The notes under the pieces were generated by a model. That model ran no database searches. It was not told the DNA's origin and worked only from the letters and a program-made list of their open reading frames with translations. From Coffea arabica (Eukaryota; Streptophyta; Magnoliopsida; Gentianales; Rubiaceae): a stretch of DNA of 64,000 nt. Below, piece by piece: positions 18,815-29,811 of this stretch (position 1 is the first letter of the stretch; each line of letters opens with the position of its first letter). A program made the position numbers and the translations under genes. The DNA lies in the NCBI RefSeq assembly GCF_036785885.1, contig NC_092326.1, forward strand, positions 43,849,072 to 43,913,071. Direction: 5' to 3'.

Positions 18815-19551
18815 CCAATGATTAGTAAAACTAGGGCAACCAGCACGAGAACATACTGGTAAACTGTATATTTGGACTTGAGACGAGCACCGGGTGGAAG
18901 TTAACCAAACTAGGGCCGAAACAGTAATATAAATCCAAGGAGAAACGCCGAAATGAAACCTCCAATATGAGCAAAATTGTCAACATGAGGAAGTATGTCA
19001 AGAGCCAAGTTGATGAGGATGATGACCATAAGGGTAAAGAGAGCTGCAACCTGACAAAAACAAAAGAAATACTTAACGCAGGAACGCTTGATAGAATTTC
19101 TCACAAACAATCAGTATAATCACTTGAATGAGACAAATGAAATCCAATTGGATAAGCTAGTTTGCCTATTTTATTAGACTATCATGTGATTTACTACAAG
19201 AATAGACATTCCCAACCAAAATTTGACAAAGGCATATGTTTGTAATAAGGCTAGTAAGTTTCATTGATTAAATCTTATTAATATGATTAGACTTTAGACC
19301 AGAGGTGGCTTTTGCACTTCATGTAGCGTTATACAAAGGGGTATCGTTAGTGGAGTGACCAGATCAAAAAGAAGAATGCTGCTCTACCTTGTTGCTATAA
19401 ATGGTCCAGTTAGTAAGCAACTCTGATAGTATTGCACCAAGAAGACCAAAAAGAGCACCAGAAGCTCCTGCAGAGATACTGCAATGAATGAAAATGCATG
19501 AGAGTATGCTCGCACCAATTCCTGAGAGGAGGTAGATGGCCCCAACTCGCA
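18815..19551 (-). pseudogene. Captured rhomboid protease fragment, last two visible exons
   Basis: Rhomboids are intramembrane serine proteases. Exon a (19551-19388) encodes [15 protein letters not shown] and [17 protein letters not shown], which contains the catalytic serine. Exon b (19050-18815) encodes [20 protein letters not shown] with the catalytic histidine, then PPGARLKSKY and a final membrane span VYQYVLVLVALVLLIIG. Splice sites around both exons are conserved. In exon b, FRP is followed by TAG (expected Gln) and TAA (expected Trp) before PPGARLK, so the copy is dead. Upstream exons with the WR motif and earlier membrane spans are missing. The strand is the same as Rep and RPA, and the fragment sits where the Helitron helicase should be. 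It resembles plant RBL1/RBL2-type rhomboids. Confidence 0.85.
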
Positions 19552-19779
19552 CTGTGCAATCTATTTTTTGAACAATGTTGTAAGAATAAATGTGAATAAT
19601 TGACAAAGGTTAAAAATAATAGAAGAAGAATTTGTAAAATAATCTCAATTGTGGTACCAACCACAATGAAATCTTACAATGAGCATAAGACTGCCTTAGA
19701 TCTAATTTTTCACAGTAAGAGGTCCTGAACAGTTTGATTGGCCATAATGTTTTGATTGACAATCAAAATAGAACTAATA

Positions 19780-20224
19780 CTCCCTCCGTCCCGAAAAGTT
19801 TGTCACTTTTCGGGACTTCAACTTATTATCAACAGTACTCAATTTTTTAAAAATCCATCCGTGTTTTCCATGTTACCCTTTGTTTAAACACAAAAGCTGC
19901 AGAATGGATGGTCAAAATGTGATAGTGGAGTCCATATGTTTATTGATTGGCATGTGACTTATTCTAATTTGAAGTAGAGTGTGAAGCTACGGACAGCAAT
20001 CATTTCACGTTGGTTGGTGCGTGCAAAACCATCAGCTAAACTGGAAAAGTTGCAAGTCTTGACGGAAGACTTTTTGGCCATAATAACACCTGCTTTTTAG
20101 TCAGGTGAGACAGGGGTAAGTATCGGAAATTATTGATAAAGTTTACAATCATTTTTGGTAAGTGACAAATATTTTGGGACAGACCAAAATAGAAAGTATG
20201 ACACTTTCAATGGGACGGAGGGAG
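19780..20224. mobile_element. Stowaway-type (mariner) MITE
   Basis: The ends CTCCCTCCGTCCC and GGGACGGAGGGAG are perfect inverted repeats flanked by TA on both sides (19778-19779, 20225-20226). This is the signature of Stowaway/Tc1-mariner MITEs. At 445 bp it has no transposase. It lies inside the Helitron, between the Rep remnant and the rhomboid exons, so it arrived after or with the capture. Confidence 0.9.
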
Positions 20225-20872
20225 TAATACTTTTTGCTTGGTTTGAATAGAGTACGTTTCATTGAGACAATTGATTAAAATGCATAAAATATATTTAAGA
20301 GATCTATCATGAGTCTCTTTGGAATCAGAATGATACCCCAAAACATGGTTTTGTAATTCTACAAATCAACAAAGTCCACTATTTGAATAATTCAAGACCA
20401 GAGCAAGATAGTTATCAGCTATGGCTAGTATCTGGACTCAAGGGGTTAAATGAGCATCAAGTACCTCAAGTTTTTTTAGATCAAGCAAAAGGCTAATTCA
20501 TTCCTGAACCTAACTGAACTTGCCACATTGAAGTTGTTAGATGAAAGAGCTTCTATCAGATGATACCTTGCTGATCTGATGGACTACCTAATGGCTTAGT
20601 ATAATTTTTAAGACAAAAAACAACCTTTTTGAAAGAACTTGTATCCGGCCTCAATCACAGATGCGAAACAATAAGTTTTGTGCCATGGTTATTGCATCTC
20701 CTATGAGTACGAATGAGTTAAAGTTATTGTCCATGTATGTTTGTAGCTACAAAGTGATTTTTGACGAAAAAACACTAATAACCCCAAAAGCTACAAAGTG
20801 GAAAAGAACATGTTACCAGAACCTTAGCAAACGTAGAAACAAAAATTACAGTCAACTGATTCTAAGGCGTTA

Positions 20873-23800
20873 GGAACCTGAAAAGCCACAAGCATTGCAT
20901 AGTTCCTTGTAAAGACATTTAAGATTCTGTGCAACCACATTTGTTCTGTTCATATGAAAAAATTCAGTTAACATAATTTTTGAAAAATCAACTTTCCCCA
21001 ATAATTGCAACAGGTCTGAATTTTTGTCGAAAGAAACAAACTGTTGGTCCAGAAGATGGATCTGAAGAGTATAGACTGATGGAGTTATTTCACTTAATCA
21101 GAATTCAAAAATGCGCCAAAATGCCTTGGGGGTGAAATCCATCTACCTTGCTGAAATTCCTTTATTTCATCAGTGTCATCAGGAGCATGATGCGAAACGA
21201 TCTTAAAACTAATTGAGTCATGTCCTTTGAAAGCATATTTATACATGTACTTCACCAATTTAACAGTCGAGCAAATTTCGATATTGATATGGCAGTCAAA
21301 TGTAGCTAACAGATAGGGACTATAAGACACAACCTATCTATTATCGAGAGTATGCCTTCGGACTTTTATTTTTCTACCATCATCCCTCCTTTTATATTGT
21401 GAATAACTATCTTCAGCATAAGTCGTTTGGGTACAAAAACTTTTTGGATAGTGATTTTTACAATGACCATCTTTCATACGAAGACAAGTTCTATCCATAG
21501 CACCACAAGAACCATGAATCATATGCTTTACAACAAGGGAATATAGATGAGGATGCTTAGAACGATCAGGTATTTCAGCACAAACCACTCTATCAAATGA
21601 ATCTGGATTTAGGAGTTTGTATTCAGGTTTCAAAATTAATAGCAGATGTGTATGTGGGAAGCCACGTTTTTGAAACTCAATCACGTAGACATACGCTGCA
21701 ACTTCTTTAAAGATTTGCTTGTTCAAAACTTCTGTTTTAAGCAATTTAAATTTGGCTCTAAAGACTCTAGCCAGAAGATCCGGTCTATCCTGAGGTTTTT
21801 CGTGGTACTTTAAATTAGCCTGAATTTCCTTCCATGCCGGGTTACGAGTCACAGTAAGAAAGATGTCTGGTTTACTATACTTTTGCACAAGGAACATTGC
21901 ATCAAGATATCGCCGTCTCATGTCCCTTGATCCACCTATAAAAGAAGCTGGTAATATCGTTCTATGACCAACTTTACAAGCACTGGTCTGGCCTATAGAA
22001 ATACTGTCTAGGACTCCTTGAAGAACCTCAGAACGAATGTTCTTTTGTCGGTGTCTATGAAAATCAAGTCTAGACGTTTCAATCTTAACATAACTATCTA
22101 CTGCATACTGTTGCAAGAATCTAAGTGAGTGCAGCTACATCGATTCATCATCGTCCCCGATTTGAAATCTGTAACAATAGTATTCTCTAGCTGACACCGT
22201 GTCTTCTTCATTTTTTGCATGATCAGTAGCTAGAGAAAAAGAATAAGTAATTATTTTGTTTGATGATATTTTATAATGTAAAAATAATGGTTAGACTCAA
22301 TTGTTTACAGGCGGCAATAAATAACTTGCCTTTTTGTTCACGATCCATCAAACCTGATGCGGAATCAACCGAAGAATGATGAATATCGATATCTTCCTCA
22401 CAGGAATCCTCTCTACTCTTTCTTTTTCGAGCTCTTTTAATCCCAGGGTGCCATTTGCATTCACCTCAGGGAAACAGAATAGGGTATTGCAATGCATCAT
22501 AGTAACCATAGTAATGTCTAATTCTATAGCTACTATTTGATTGCGTATAAACTTGAATATGAGCTCCCATATGGCCTGATTCATCTTGATTTTCAGTCCA
22601 TATTGCTACAACTTGGGATGCAGAAGAAAGGTTATAAAGTTGCTGATCAAGGGTGGAATAACAATTAAGTACAATGTCCAGGCTGTCAATGTTTGGAACA
22701 TGCCTAAGATTTCTGAAGAACTTAGCATAAGGATTGTCACTAAGAATGCGCACAAGGAGTCTTAATGTGGTTTCTCTCAACTTATCAGAGGTAGCAATCC
22801 TCTTTGCTAATTCTTCATCAGTGTCAAAGAAGTACAGCTGAATCCCGGATGCTCTATCATCTGACTAAACAAGGCCATTAAGAAATGATAAACTTGACCC
22901 TGAACACGAAAGGTGTAAATACCTTTTGTGTTCTTTGTTAGTTCAGAATCATATTTAGCAGCAAATGATGTGAAGCCTAAATTATTGTTGTAAGTGCGAG
23001 CATTATTTCTAAAATGGAAGCTTTCATCATCGCTACCAATGAATAAGCGCTTCAAATCATAAGGCATAGGAGGAGCGACAACAGAAATTTGTCCTCTAGA
23101 GCAGCAAAAATTAGGAGGTTCCAAATAGAATCTTTTGGCTCCACAATAGTCACAATGAGGAGATCAGGCAAAGCCAAAGACATATTAAGAATGTTGTTCA
23201 CGAGTGAAAGATTTGGCTGACCACACCGCCGTTTTCTCCCTATAAATGTTTACATGCGGTTGGTAGACAAGTTGAGTTAAGGCTGTGTATAAACAGGCAA
23301 GAGCGCATCCTAAACACAGACAGAATCAAGCGAGAAACAACATCGAACTTGCATTTTCTGTTCTCGTGGTGGAAGAACTACTACGTTTCTTACTATGTGC
23401 AGAAAGTCTAGATAACAGATCAAGGGAAGCATTGCTATTTTTTTTTCCTTCCTTGGGGAACAGAGTTTGCTATAGACTGATTAAACTCTCTTCTTGGAAA
23501 AGAAGAGGTTTCTGTGGATAATAAAATTGAATGAATAAGACGACTGACAAAGTTGCGCAGGCCTTTATATATGCACATTTAGTTAATAGTACAATATGTT
23601 GAGGAGAGGTAATGCACGATGTGCTTTTTTACTAAGAGGCCAATATTTGAAAAATAGCATTTTCGATTGTGGAAAATATAAGTTGAAGAAGACGCAACTG
23701 CTATAATCTAAAATGGTCATAACTCATCAAAATCTGATTTTGAATAGAAAAGTCGTGCAAGGTTCTAAATACTAAATAGGAGTACTTCAGCACGCAAACA

Positions 23801-24314
23801 AAAGGGAAATCATTTGCAGGACCACAAAGTGTAAAGTAATCAATAGGAAGGCAAAGGAGTAGCAATAATGTGAAAGAGGAGAAAAATCCAAATCCAGCGG
23901 CAAAATAAGATAATAAAAAAATACATTTATTAAGAGATGGTGAAGACCTGGAAGATGTTTTTTTTTAGAAGATGATGAAGCATGATCATCGAGAAAATTA
24001 GATACATCAGAAGGAATGCAACGCAACTCTCCACCTCCTGTAACAACACTATCAACTGGAACCAAGCACTCTCGATTTTCCAGTGCACTAGAAACCACAT
24101 GAGTTTGATCATCACTACCAGAAGGTCTATCATGACCATATGAGAAACAAATAGCAGATTCCACACGAGCAGCCGGAACCTTCTAAACGCGAGAGAGGAA
24201 AAGTTTTTGTTTTTTCTTCTCAACTCTAGCCTCTCGCAAAGAATGCAAAAATTCAGCTTTCTTGGCAGGTGCCATTTCTGTGTATTTTTTTCGGCACAAG
24301 ACGTTTCTATCCAT
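20873..24314 (-). pseudogene. Helitron Rep pseudogene (HUH endonuclease part of Rep/Hel)
   Basis: The rolling-circle initiator normally is a Rep-helicase fusion. Pieces in order: start MDRNVLCRKKYTEMAPAKK (24314); N-terminal domain EPPNFCC...YTFRVQGQVYHF (23124-22807); LRETTLRLLVRILSDNPYAKFF to HYYGYYDALQYPILFP (22780-22466); QQYAVDSYVKIETSRLDFHR (from 22113); Helitron_like_N with the HUH motif GFPHTHLLLIL (about 21665-21630); and the two-tyrosine segment KLVKYMYKYAFKGHD (about 21265-21220). Stops occur after SRV near 24190, in DDES-M-stop-LHSL near 22134, and at LDNR-stop-VVSYSPY near 21332 (expected Trp). A frameshift after GRWISPP shifts the reading to LQIHLLDQQFVSFDKNSDLL and TEFFHMNRTNVVAQNLK, which ends near 20873. 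The helicase half is absent. Confidence 0.88.
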
Positions 24315-24339
24315 CTAATTCCAAATACTAAGTAAGGAA

Positions 24340-25440
24340 TCAGCAACCAAGAATAAGATAATAAAGGCTACTAAGTAAGCTGCTGCTAAGTAAGGAAGCA
24401 GCAACTAAGTAAAGAAACATGGCAAGACGAAATTTAGCAATAATAAGGAATAAGATAATAAAAGCTGGCCAACGCAATATCATACAACTTGTGAGCATAA
24501 AAACGTAGAGAAAGAATGTGCCAGTGAAAGCGCAGAAGCAAACGAAAAAGATAGACGAAGGGAACCACAAGCACAGAAGCATACAACAAAGGAAGAAGGG
24601 AAAATAACTGCATGGTTGATTAGAAAAACATGCAAGCACACACTTAAAAGCAAACAAGGTAACAGCACATGGACATAGTAAGAAAAAGTCAAGGAAAAAG
24701 AAGCAGAAGGGAAGTAACACCACCTCAGGCAAACAAGCAAGCAGCCACACCTCAGCTAATAAAATAGCAACAACAAGGCGCACAGAATCTCTTCATGTCA
24801 AAACAAGAGACAAAGAAGTGAGAAGCAAACGTAACATAAGACAAAGTACAACGGAGAGGAGCAAACAATTTCGAAACATGTAGACAATGCATAAAACAAG
24901 AAAGATACTAACCTGAACCAAAAAATGAGGGACTGATAGGAGAATCCGAAGAGAACAAAAGCTACAAAAGAACAGAAGGATTGAGAAGTCGTGTACAGCA
25001 AAGGATCTTCTAAGCAAGAGAAAGAAAAAGATTCCAAAAAGCAATACAGACGTAATAAAAAATGGTGAGAAAGGCAAAAAAAGAGATAAAGCGTGAACAG
25101 AAAAAAAAAAGGGAAAAAACCAATGGGAAATTCATAACATGCAGCAGAGCATGCCTACCAGCAGCTAACTGAAAGTTGCAGAGATGCAAGCAAGCTTCAA
25201 AACAACAAGGCAGCAACAAAGCAATACAGAGGAAGGCTAGGAAAATAAGTAGGAAGAAGATTAGTTCATCGTTCATGAAAGAAAAGAGAACAACAAGTAA
25301 GACTAATACAAACAACACTGACCATAATGCATGACTTCCAAAATCTAACGGGAAACCGGCGATGACCTCACGAAGACTATACGAAAAAATTTTCATCAAT
25401 CTCGTCATCAGCCGAAAGCAAAGAAGAAAGAGCGGCAAGT
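24340..25440. other. Strand-asymmetric Helitron leader region
   Basis: The plus strand is strongly purine-rich (AAG, AAC, GCA words) and the minus strand pyrimidine-rich. This produces several overlapping long minus frames (25438-25010, 25077-24793, 24783-24340) made of Leu, Phe, Ser and Cys. They overlap each other in different frames and look like no known protein. The stretch lies just upstream of the Rep start and is most simply the Helitron 5' region. Confidence 0.45.
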
Positions 25441-26658
25441 CATTCTTTGTCAGGATTGCACAGCGTTTACAAAGAAAAATTTACACTAACAGACCATTGA
25501 ATACAACATGGGCTTTAGTGAAGAATCCGTAATAGCAGCATAATAGTCAAGGAAAAATTGTCATTTCAGTTTCCCTTTATTTAGCTGACCACCTAACCTT
25601 TGTCATTCAAGAAGACATATCACACCTGCTACAATGTGTCATAACAACTACTCTTACCACTCTTTTCCTCCTCACATTATCAATACTATCCTAATATTGC
25701 AGCCTTAGTTCTACTGTTCTAGTCCTATATGTATATATTATTATAATTATAACAAATATATAGCAGAAAGCAAAAAAGCAACACTGATGAAAACGAGTCT
25801 TAGTCTGCTAAGAACTAAGAAACAATGACAGAATGAAACAACAACAACTGAAAGGAAACCAACCCTTGAAGAATGGCATTCCCTCTTTTATACATGTTTG
25901 TAATAAAGACGATTGTACAGTAAAACGTCATTTCTTTAGTTCTTCCAGTACTCCTTTAATGCTTATGGACTCTTCTGATTTGTAATTTACTTCCAATGCA
26001 ATTATCATGTTTAGTATGTTGAGATTTAACAGGAGGACTGTAATGTACTGCTATAACAAGCCTTGAGAGGATAAAAAAAAATTGTACACTTTCCCAAACA
26101 ATGGGGAATGGTGCATTTGGAAATGTACGAGGTGCAAATAAGCTTGCGTCTTAAACGAGACCATAAAATAGTCATTTTGCATTCGGGTTTCAACAACCAA
26201 CAATTGGCATTCCCTTTCTTTAATATGAAATAAACTAGGGGATTAGCCTCTATTTAAAATTTTTTATATAGCCTATATTTAAAATTTTTTATATAATTTT
26301 TAAAAAAATATACAATAAAATTGAAAAAGTAGAAAGTATTGCAAATATAAGTTATTAAAAAATATGTATATAAAGTAAGTATCATATCAGTTAAAGTAGA
26401 ATTACGCATAAACAAATGCTTTCATACCTTACATGAAAATAAAGTTAATTTTTAAATGCGCATAGTATTTCTTCTACATATGTTAATTAAGAGCATAGAA
26501 GGAAATGTCAAAAAAGGCTAACTGAATAACATAAAAAGAAAACATCCAAAGTTGATGTGTTTAATAATTAGCTTTGTTCTTAGTTAGTTTTATCCCATCC
26601 ACATCAATTTTGACAAACCTGACACTCGAAAAGAAAGAGTCAACCTTGTAAACATATT
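25441..26658. other. AT-rich spacer between Helitron and Pack-MULE
   Basis: I see no gene. A short direct repeat (CTATATTTAAAATTTTTTATATA, two adjacent copies near 26245-26300) sits next to ACTAGGGGATTAGCC. The true Helitron 5' end may lie in this stretch. Confidence 0.35.
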
Positions 26659-26819
26659 GGATAAAAAATAAAAAAAAGCCCTATGTGGTAAACCTATTAT
26701 ATAAATAAACCTCCTATGATTTCAAAATATACAACACGGTACCTCATTCTTTGAACTAAATTGTAAACCTGACGAAAATCGGTAAAATTAATGGGCACTG
26801 ATGAAATGACCAAAATGTC

Positions 26820-27240
26820 TGGCTACTGCAGCTGTTGACTGTTGTTTCGCCATTTTATTAGCTTAAAAGAAAGCTACCACATAGCTCCAACTCTTTCTTT
26901 CTCTCCTACACTCATATATCATCTTCATATAACATTACGAGCTCTTCCTTTCAAGGTTCAACTTACTTCCCCATTCAACCATTTGATTATTACCCATCGC
27001 TCTCAACTTACAAGTTGCTCGTACTTGTACCACTCCTCTCTTTATTACTTGACCTGTATTATTATTAATCTTCCCAATTTTCAACCTTTTTTTCACCTCA
27101 TTCTCACAAAACCCATAGTTAGTAGTAATTCTTTCATTCTTTTGTCTTAGCCCTATAAATTCAAAGACCAGTGGGGAGATTATTCATCCATCCAGAGATT
27201 GAAACAGCAACAAGAAAAGAAAGAAGAAAGAAAACAAACG
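26820..27240 (+). promoter_or_regulatory. Captured promoter and leader of the HAN-like gene
   Basis: Between the left terminal repeat and the HAN-like start codon lies a pyrimidine-rich sequence of lower AT content than its flanks, with CTATAAATTC (TATAAAT at 27154-27160) about 85 bp before the ATG. It looks like the native promoter and 5' leader taken up with the first exon. Confidence 0.5.
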
Positions 27241-27825
27241 ATGATGCACAGCAATAGGTGCAATGTTGGTTCTCATGGAAACATGGCTGGGCCATGTTCA
27301 TGTGGCGTATTCCACACTCATCAAGCCAATTCCTTCTCCATGCCTAACCATCACAATAAACCCTTTGATGAAACTGCTGAAATGTATTCCTTTGCATCAT
27401 CTCCGTGCTCTTTCTCTGTTGATTGCACTCTTTCCTTGTGCACCCCTTCTACTTGTCTAACCAATAATGCCACCAAAAAAGACGCTCTTCTTACATTTCT
27501 AACTTCTGCTAGGATATTTTACAGTCCAAACATTCATCCAATTCTCGCTATCATTCGTCCCACAAAAGTAGCCAGACAAACAATCACACCAACTCCAGTT
27601 ATGGCGAGTGCTATTTCAACGGAAAATGTTCATATATCGTCCTTGAAGGAGGGTTGGACAAGTTCTTCGGCATTGGTATCTGAGGTTCAATCAGTCTTGA
27701 AGGATGGGCTGGGGGTTTCTCTGCAACACCAGGTACAGTCTACTGCGCTTGTTGAGGGCAGCTTCACGGAGTTTTATTGGGAAGTTCAAACATCATTGGG
27801 AGTTTTATTGGGGGCTAAGGGGTAG
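27241..27825 (+). pseudogene. Truncated HANABA TARANU-type GATA factor fused to an unknown segment
   Basis: HAN-class GATA factors pattern shoot meristems and flowers. The ATG at 27241 (an in-frame ATG lies 42 bases upstream at 27199) opens a frame with CSCGVFHTHQANSFSMPN and SVDCTLSLCTPSTCL, the N-terminal signature of HAN-like proteins, where the family has LSLGTPSTR. From about 27470 the homology moves to the next frame, which reads SNFC-stop-DILQSKH then SSHKSSQTNNHTNSSYGECYFNGKC. This marks a one-base shift plus a Trp to TAG change. The GATA zinc finger (second exon in the family) is absent. The original frame nevertheless stays open for 208 codons by running into EGWTSSSALVSEVQSVLKDGL, whose origin I do not recognise. 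The copy cannot bind DNA as a GATA factor. Confidence 0.8.
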
Positions 27826-28054
27826 AATAGTAATATTTGCTAAAAATTAAGTATAAAGAATTTGTTTTTAACTTCAGTATATCAATCCGTTAATTTTACC
27901 GATTTCCATCAATTTTACAATTTAGTTCAAAACATGAGATATTGTGTTGTATATTTTGAAACCATAGAAAACTTGGCTAATTTCTTAGATTATACGTAAA
28001 AAAATAAACAATCCGTCAAATGCACGTCTGACGTTGGGGTTGTCTTGTTCTATA

Positions 28055-28081
28055 GCGGCCGTGCTGATTCAGCACGGCCGC
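28055..28081. repeat. Perfect 13-bp-stem palindrome, left end
   Basis: GCGGCCGTGCTGA is followed by a single T and then its exact complement TCAGCACGGCCGC. A near-identical copy with centre G lies at 29785-29811, close to the other end of the same element. Confidence 0.9.
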
Positions 28082-28147
28082 AAAATAAAAAATTCAGTTG
28101 TGCAGTGTCAGCCGTCTGCAAAGTTCAACAAATTCGGTGCGCATCTG

Positions 28148-28254
28148 TCAGGTGCGGACGTGCTGACTGACTGGGCACGTCCGCACCTGAGCAAACAGAC
28201 CGCTGGTCTGCGCAAATGTCAGGCGCGGACGTGCTGACTGGGCACGTCCGCGCC
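28148..28254. repeat. Two GC-rich hairpins of the nested element, left cluster
   Basis: GGTGCGGACGTGC pairs with GCACGTCCGCACC (about 28151-28189), and GGCGCGGACGTGC pairs with GCACGTCCGCGCC (about 28221-28254). Both hairpins begin with GTCA and have loops containing TGACTG. They are related to each other and to the hairpins in the right cluster. Confidence 0.8.
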
Positions 28255-28279
28255 AGAGAAACAGACTGCAGAAGGACCC

Positions 28280-28640
28280 ACCCGTTTGCGGGCACGAGGC
28301 TGCAATAGCCTTAGGTTAGTCAATCTTGCGGCTTTGACCCCAATTCCAATGGTCCTTCGTCCCCATTTCTGCGTTCATAAAGCGAATCTGTACCACAAAG
28401 GGAGGAAACTTCACGACCATATTTAATAATTATTTCTTCCTTCTGGAATCTGGACAAGGATCATAGGGGAAGCTATAGACTCCATAGTTGACTTGGCGGA
28501 GCATTGGAAGAACAGCATTATTCACATCCAAAATTTGACTAAACTCTAACAGATGTCATTCCGGAATCCTTGAATGCTTGTGAAATAAAGAAATTGGCAT
28601 CCACTGGGAACAGTGGTAGGGTCCTGGCGTGTGCCCATGA
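28280..28640. other. Unidentified possibly captured fragment in the nested element
   Basis: Composition is closer to gene-like than the AT-rich core beside it. The minus strand has a short frame containing ILDVNNAVLPMLRQVNYGV then YSFPYDPCPDSR. The plus strand has VIPESLNACEIKKLAS. I recognise neither. It could be a second acquired host fragment. Confidence 0.3.
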
Positions 28641-29552
28641 ACAAAATTTAAATGGTATTCTAACTCTATTTTATTCATTTATGTATAATCTCCGCCAAAA
28701 TAGTCGCTTATATAGTTTTTATAATAATTTTAGTAAACTAGAATTTCACAGCCATCCTAAATAAATTTCATTAATTTAATTTTCAAAATAATCTGATTAA
28801 ACTAAATTTTAACCATAATCCTAAATATACTTCAATTTATTAATTTTTAAAATAAATACATTCACCTAACCTCATTATTCATGTCCCTAGATGCCTTTGT
28901 ATTGTAAATAGAACATGATTTTTTACTTAAATTTTGTATTATTATTAAATCATTATCAAATGCATAATAGTTGTTAATTAAAGAAAGATTCATGTATTCT
29001 AATAAGCAGGAATTAATATAATGAAATATATTTATAAGTTATAAATTATATAAATATTTATATAATGAAATATACAATAAATATTATTAATTGAAATATT
29101 ATAAAAACACCATATTTATAATATTATAATATTTATAATTAATATTAATGTATATTATATATTTATAATTATTATTAATGTATATTATGTATATTAAATA
29201 TTTATATATTATATATTTATATATTTATTTATACATATTATAAATATTTTATTTTATTTACAAAATACTTTTATATATTTGTAATATATTTATATAAATA
29301 TTATATACTATATAAATTATATAAATTATATTATTATATATTATATATTATATATTGTACATTTATACAAAATATATATATTAATGTATATTTATAATAT
29401 ACATTTATATTATGTATTATATCTAATATAATTATTTATACATATTATAAAAAATTTTTATTTAAATTTTTTTTTATACATTTATAATATATTTATATAA
29501 ATATTATATACTATATAAATTATATATAATATAATATAAATTATATATTTGT

Positions 29553-29811
29553 CAAATGTCAGGCACGTGACGCCTTTTGACTGTCAGGTGCCTGACGCTT
29601 TCTTTTTTTCAAAAACTGTCAGCAGCCGTGATGACTGGGCACGGCTGCTGACAGCTTACTGAAAAAAAAAAGCGTCAGGTGCCTGACAGTCAAAAGGCGT
29701 CAGGTGCCTGACATTTGACTGTCAGGCGCCTGACCAAAGCCTTTTTGATCCAGCTGACTGCTTTTTTTAAGAAAAAAAAAACATGCGGCCGTGCTGAGTC
29801 AGCACGGCCGC
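29553..29811. repeat. Right hairpin cluster of the nested element
   Basis: Several overlapping palindromes are built on CTGTCAGG-GCCTGAC: GTCAGGTGCCTGAC occurs three times and GTCAGGCGCCTGAC once. In addition, CAGCAGCCGTG pairs with CACGGCTGCTG, and AAGCGTCAGGTGCCTGACAG is an inverted copy of the opening block. The cluster ends with the GCGGCCGTGCTGA palindrome at 29785-29811. It would form a branched structure when single-stranded. Confidence 0.85.

Larger units (their letters stand above)
15051..25440 (-). mobile_element. Decayed composite Helitron (rolling-circle transposon)
   Basis: Read on the minus strand, the order is Helitron leader, Rep pseudogene (24314-20873), rhomboid exons (19551-18815) and RPA-like fragments (to 15482). 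The proposed 3' end is CTAG at 15054-15051 followed by T. It is preceded by a short imperfect hairpin TGGGCA-(7)-TACCCA and the spacer CCTC, which is the layout of plant Helitron ends. The 5' TC end could not be fixed; 25440 is only the limit of the pyrimidine-rich leader. Rep has stops and frameshifts, and no SF1/PIF1 helicase domain is visible between Rep and the rhomboid exons. The element is therefore inactive alone. Confidence 0.7.

Noticed and set aside
24340..25438. Four long hydrophobic minus-strand frames
   Set aside because: They overlap each other in different frames, and their Leu/Phe/Ser/Cys content is explained by the pyrimidine-rich strand.
26230..26330. ACTAGGGG word and AT direct repeats as another Helitron 3' end
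   Set aside because: No hairpin lies next to the CTAG, and no Helitron genes lie on the matching side.
28034..28237. 67-codon frame across the left hairpins
   Set aside because: It simply reads through the palindromes; no coding signature.
28055..29811. Repeated palindromes resembling a CRISPR array
   Set aside because: The units differ in length, are not evenly spaced, lie inside terminal inverted repeats and the genome is that of a plant.
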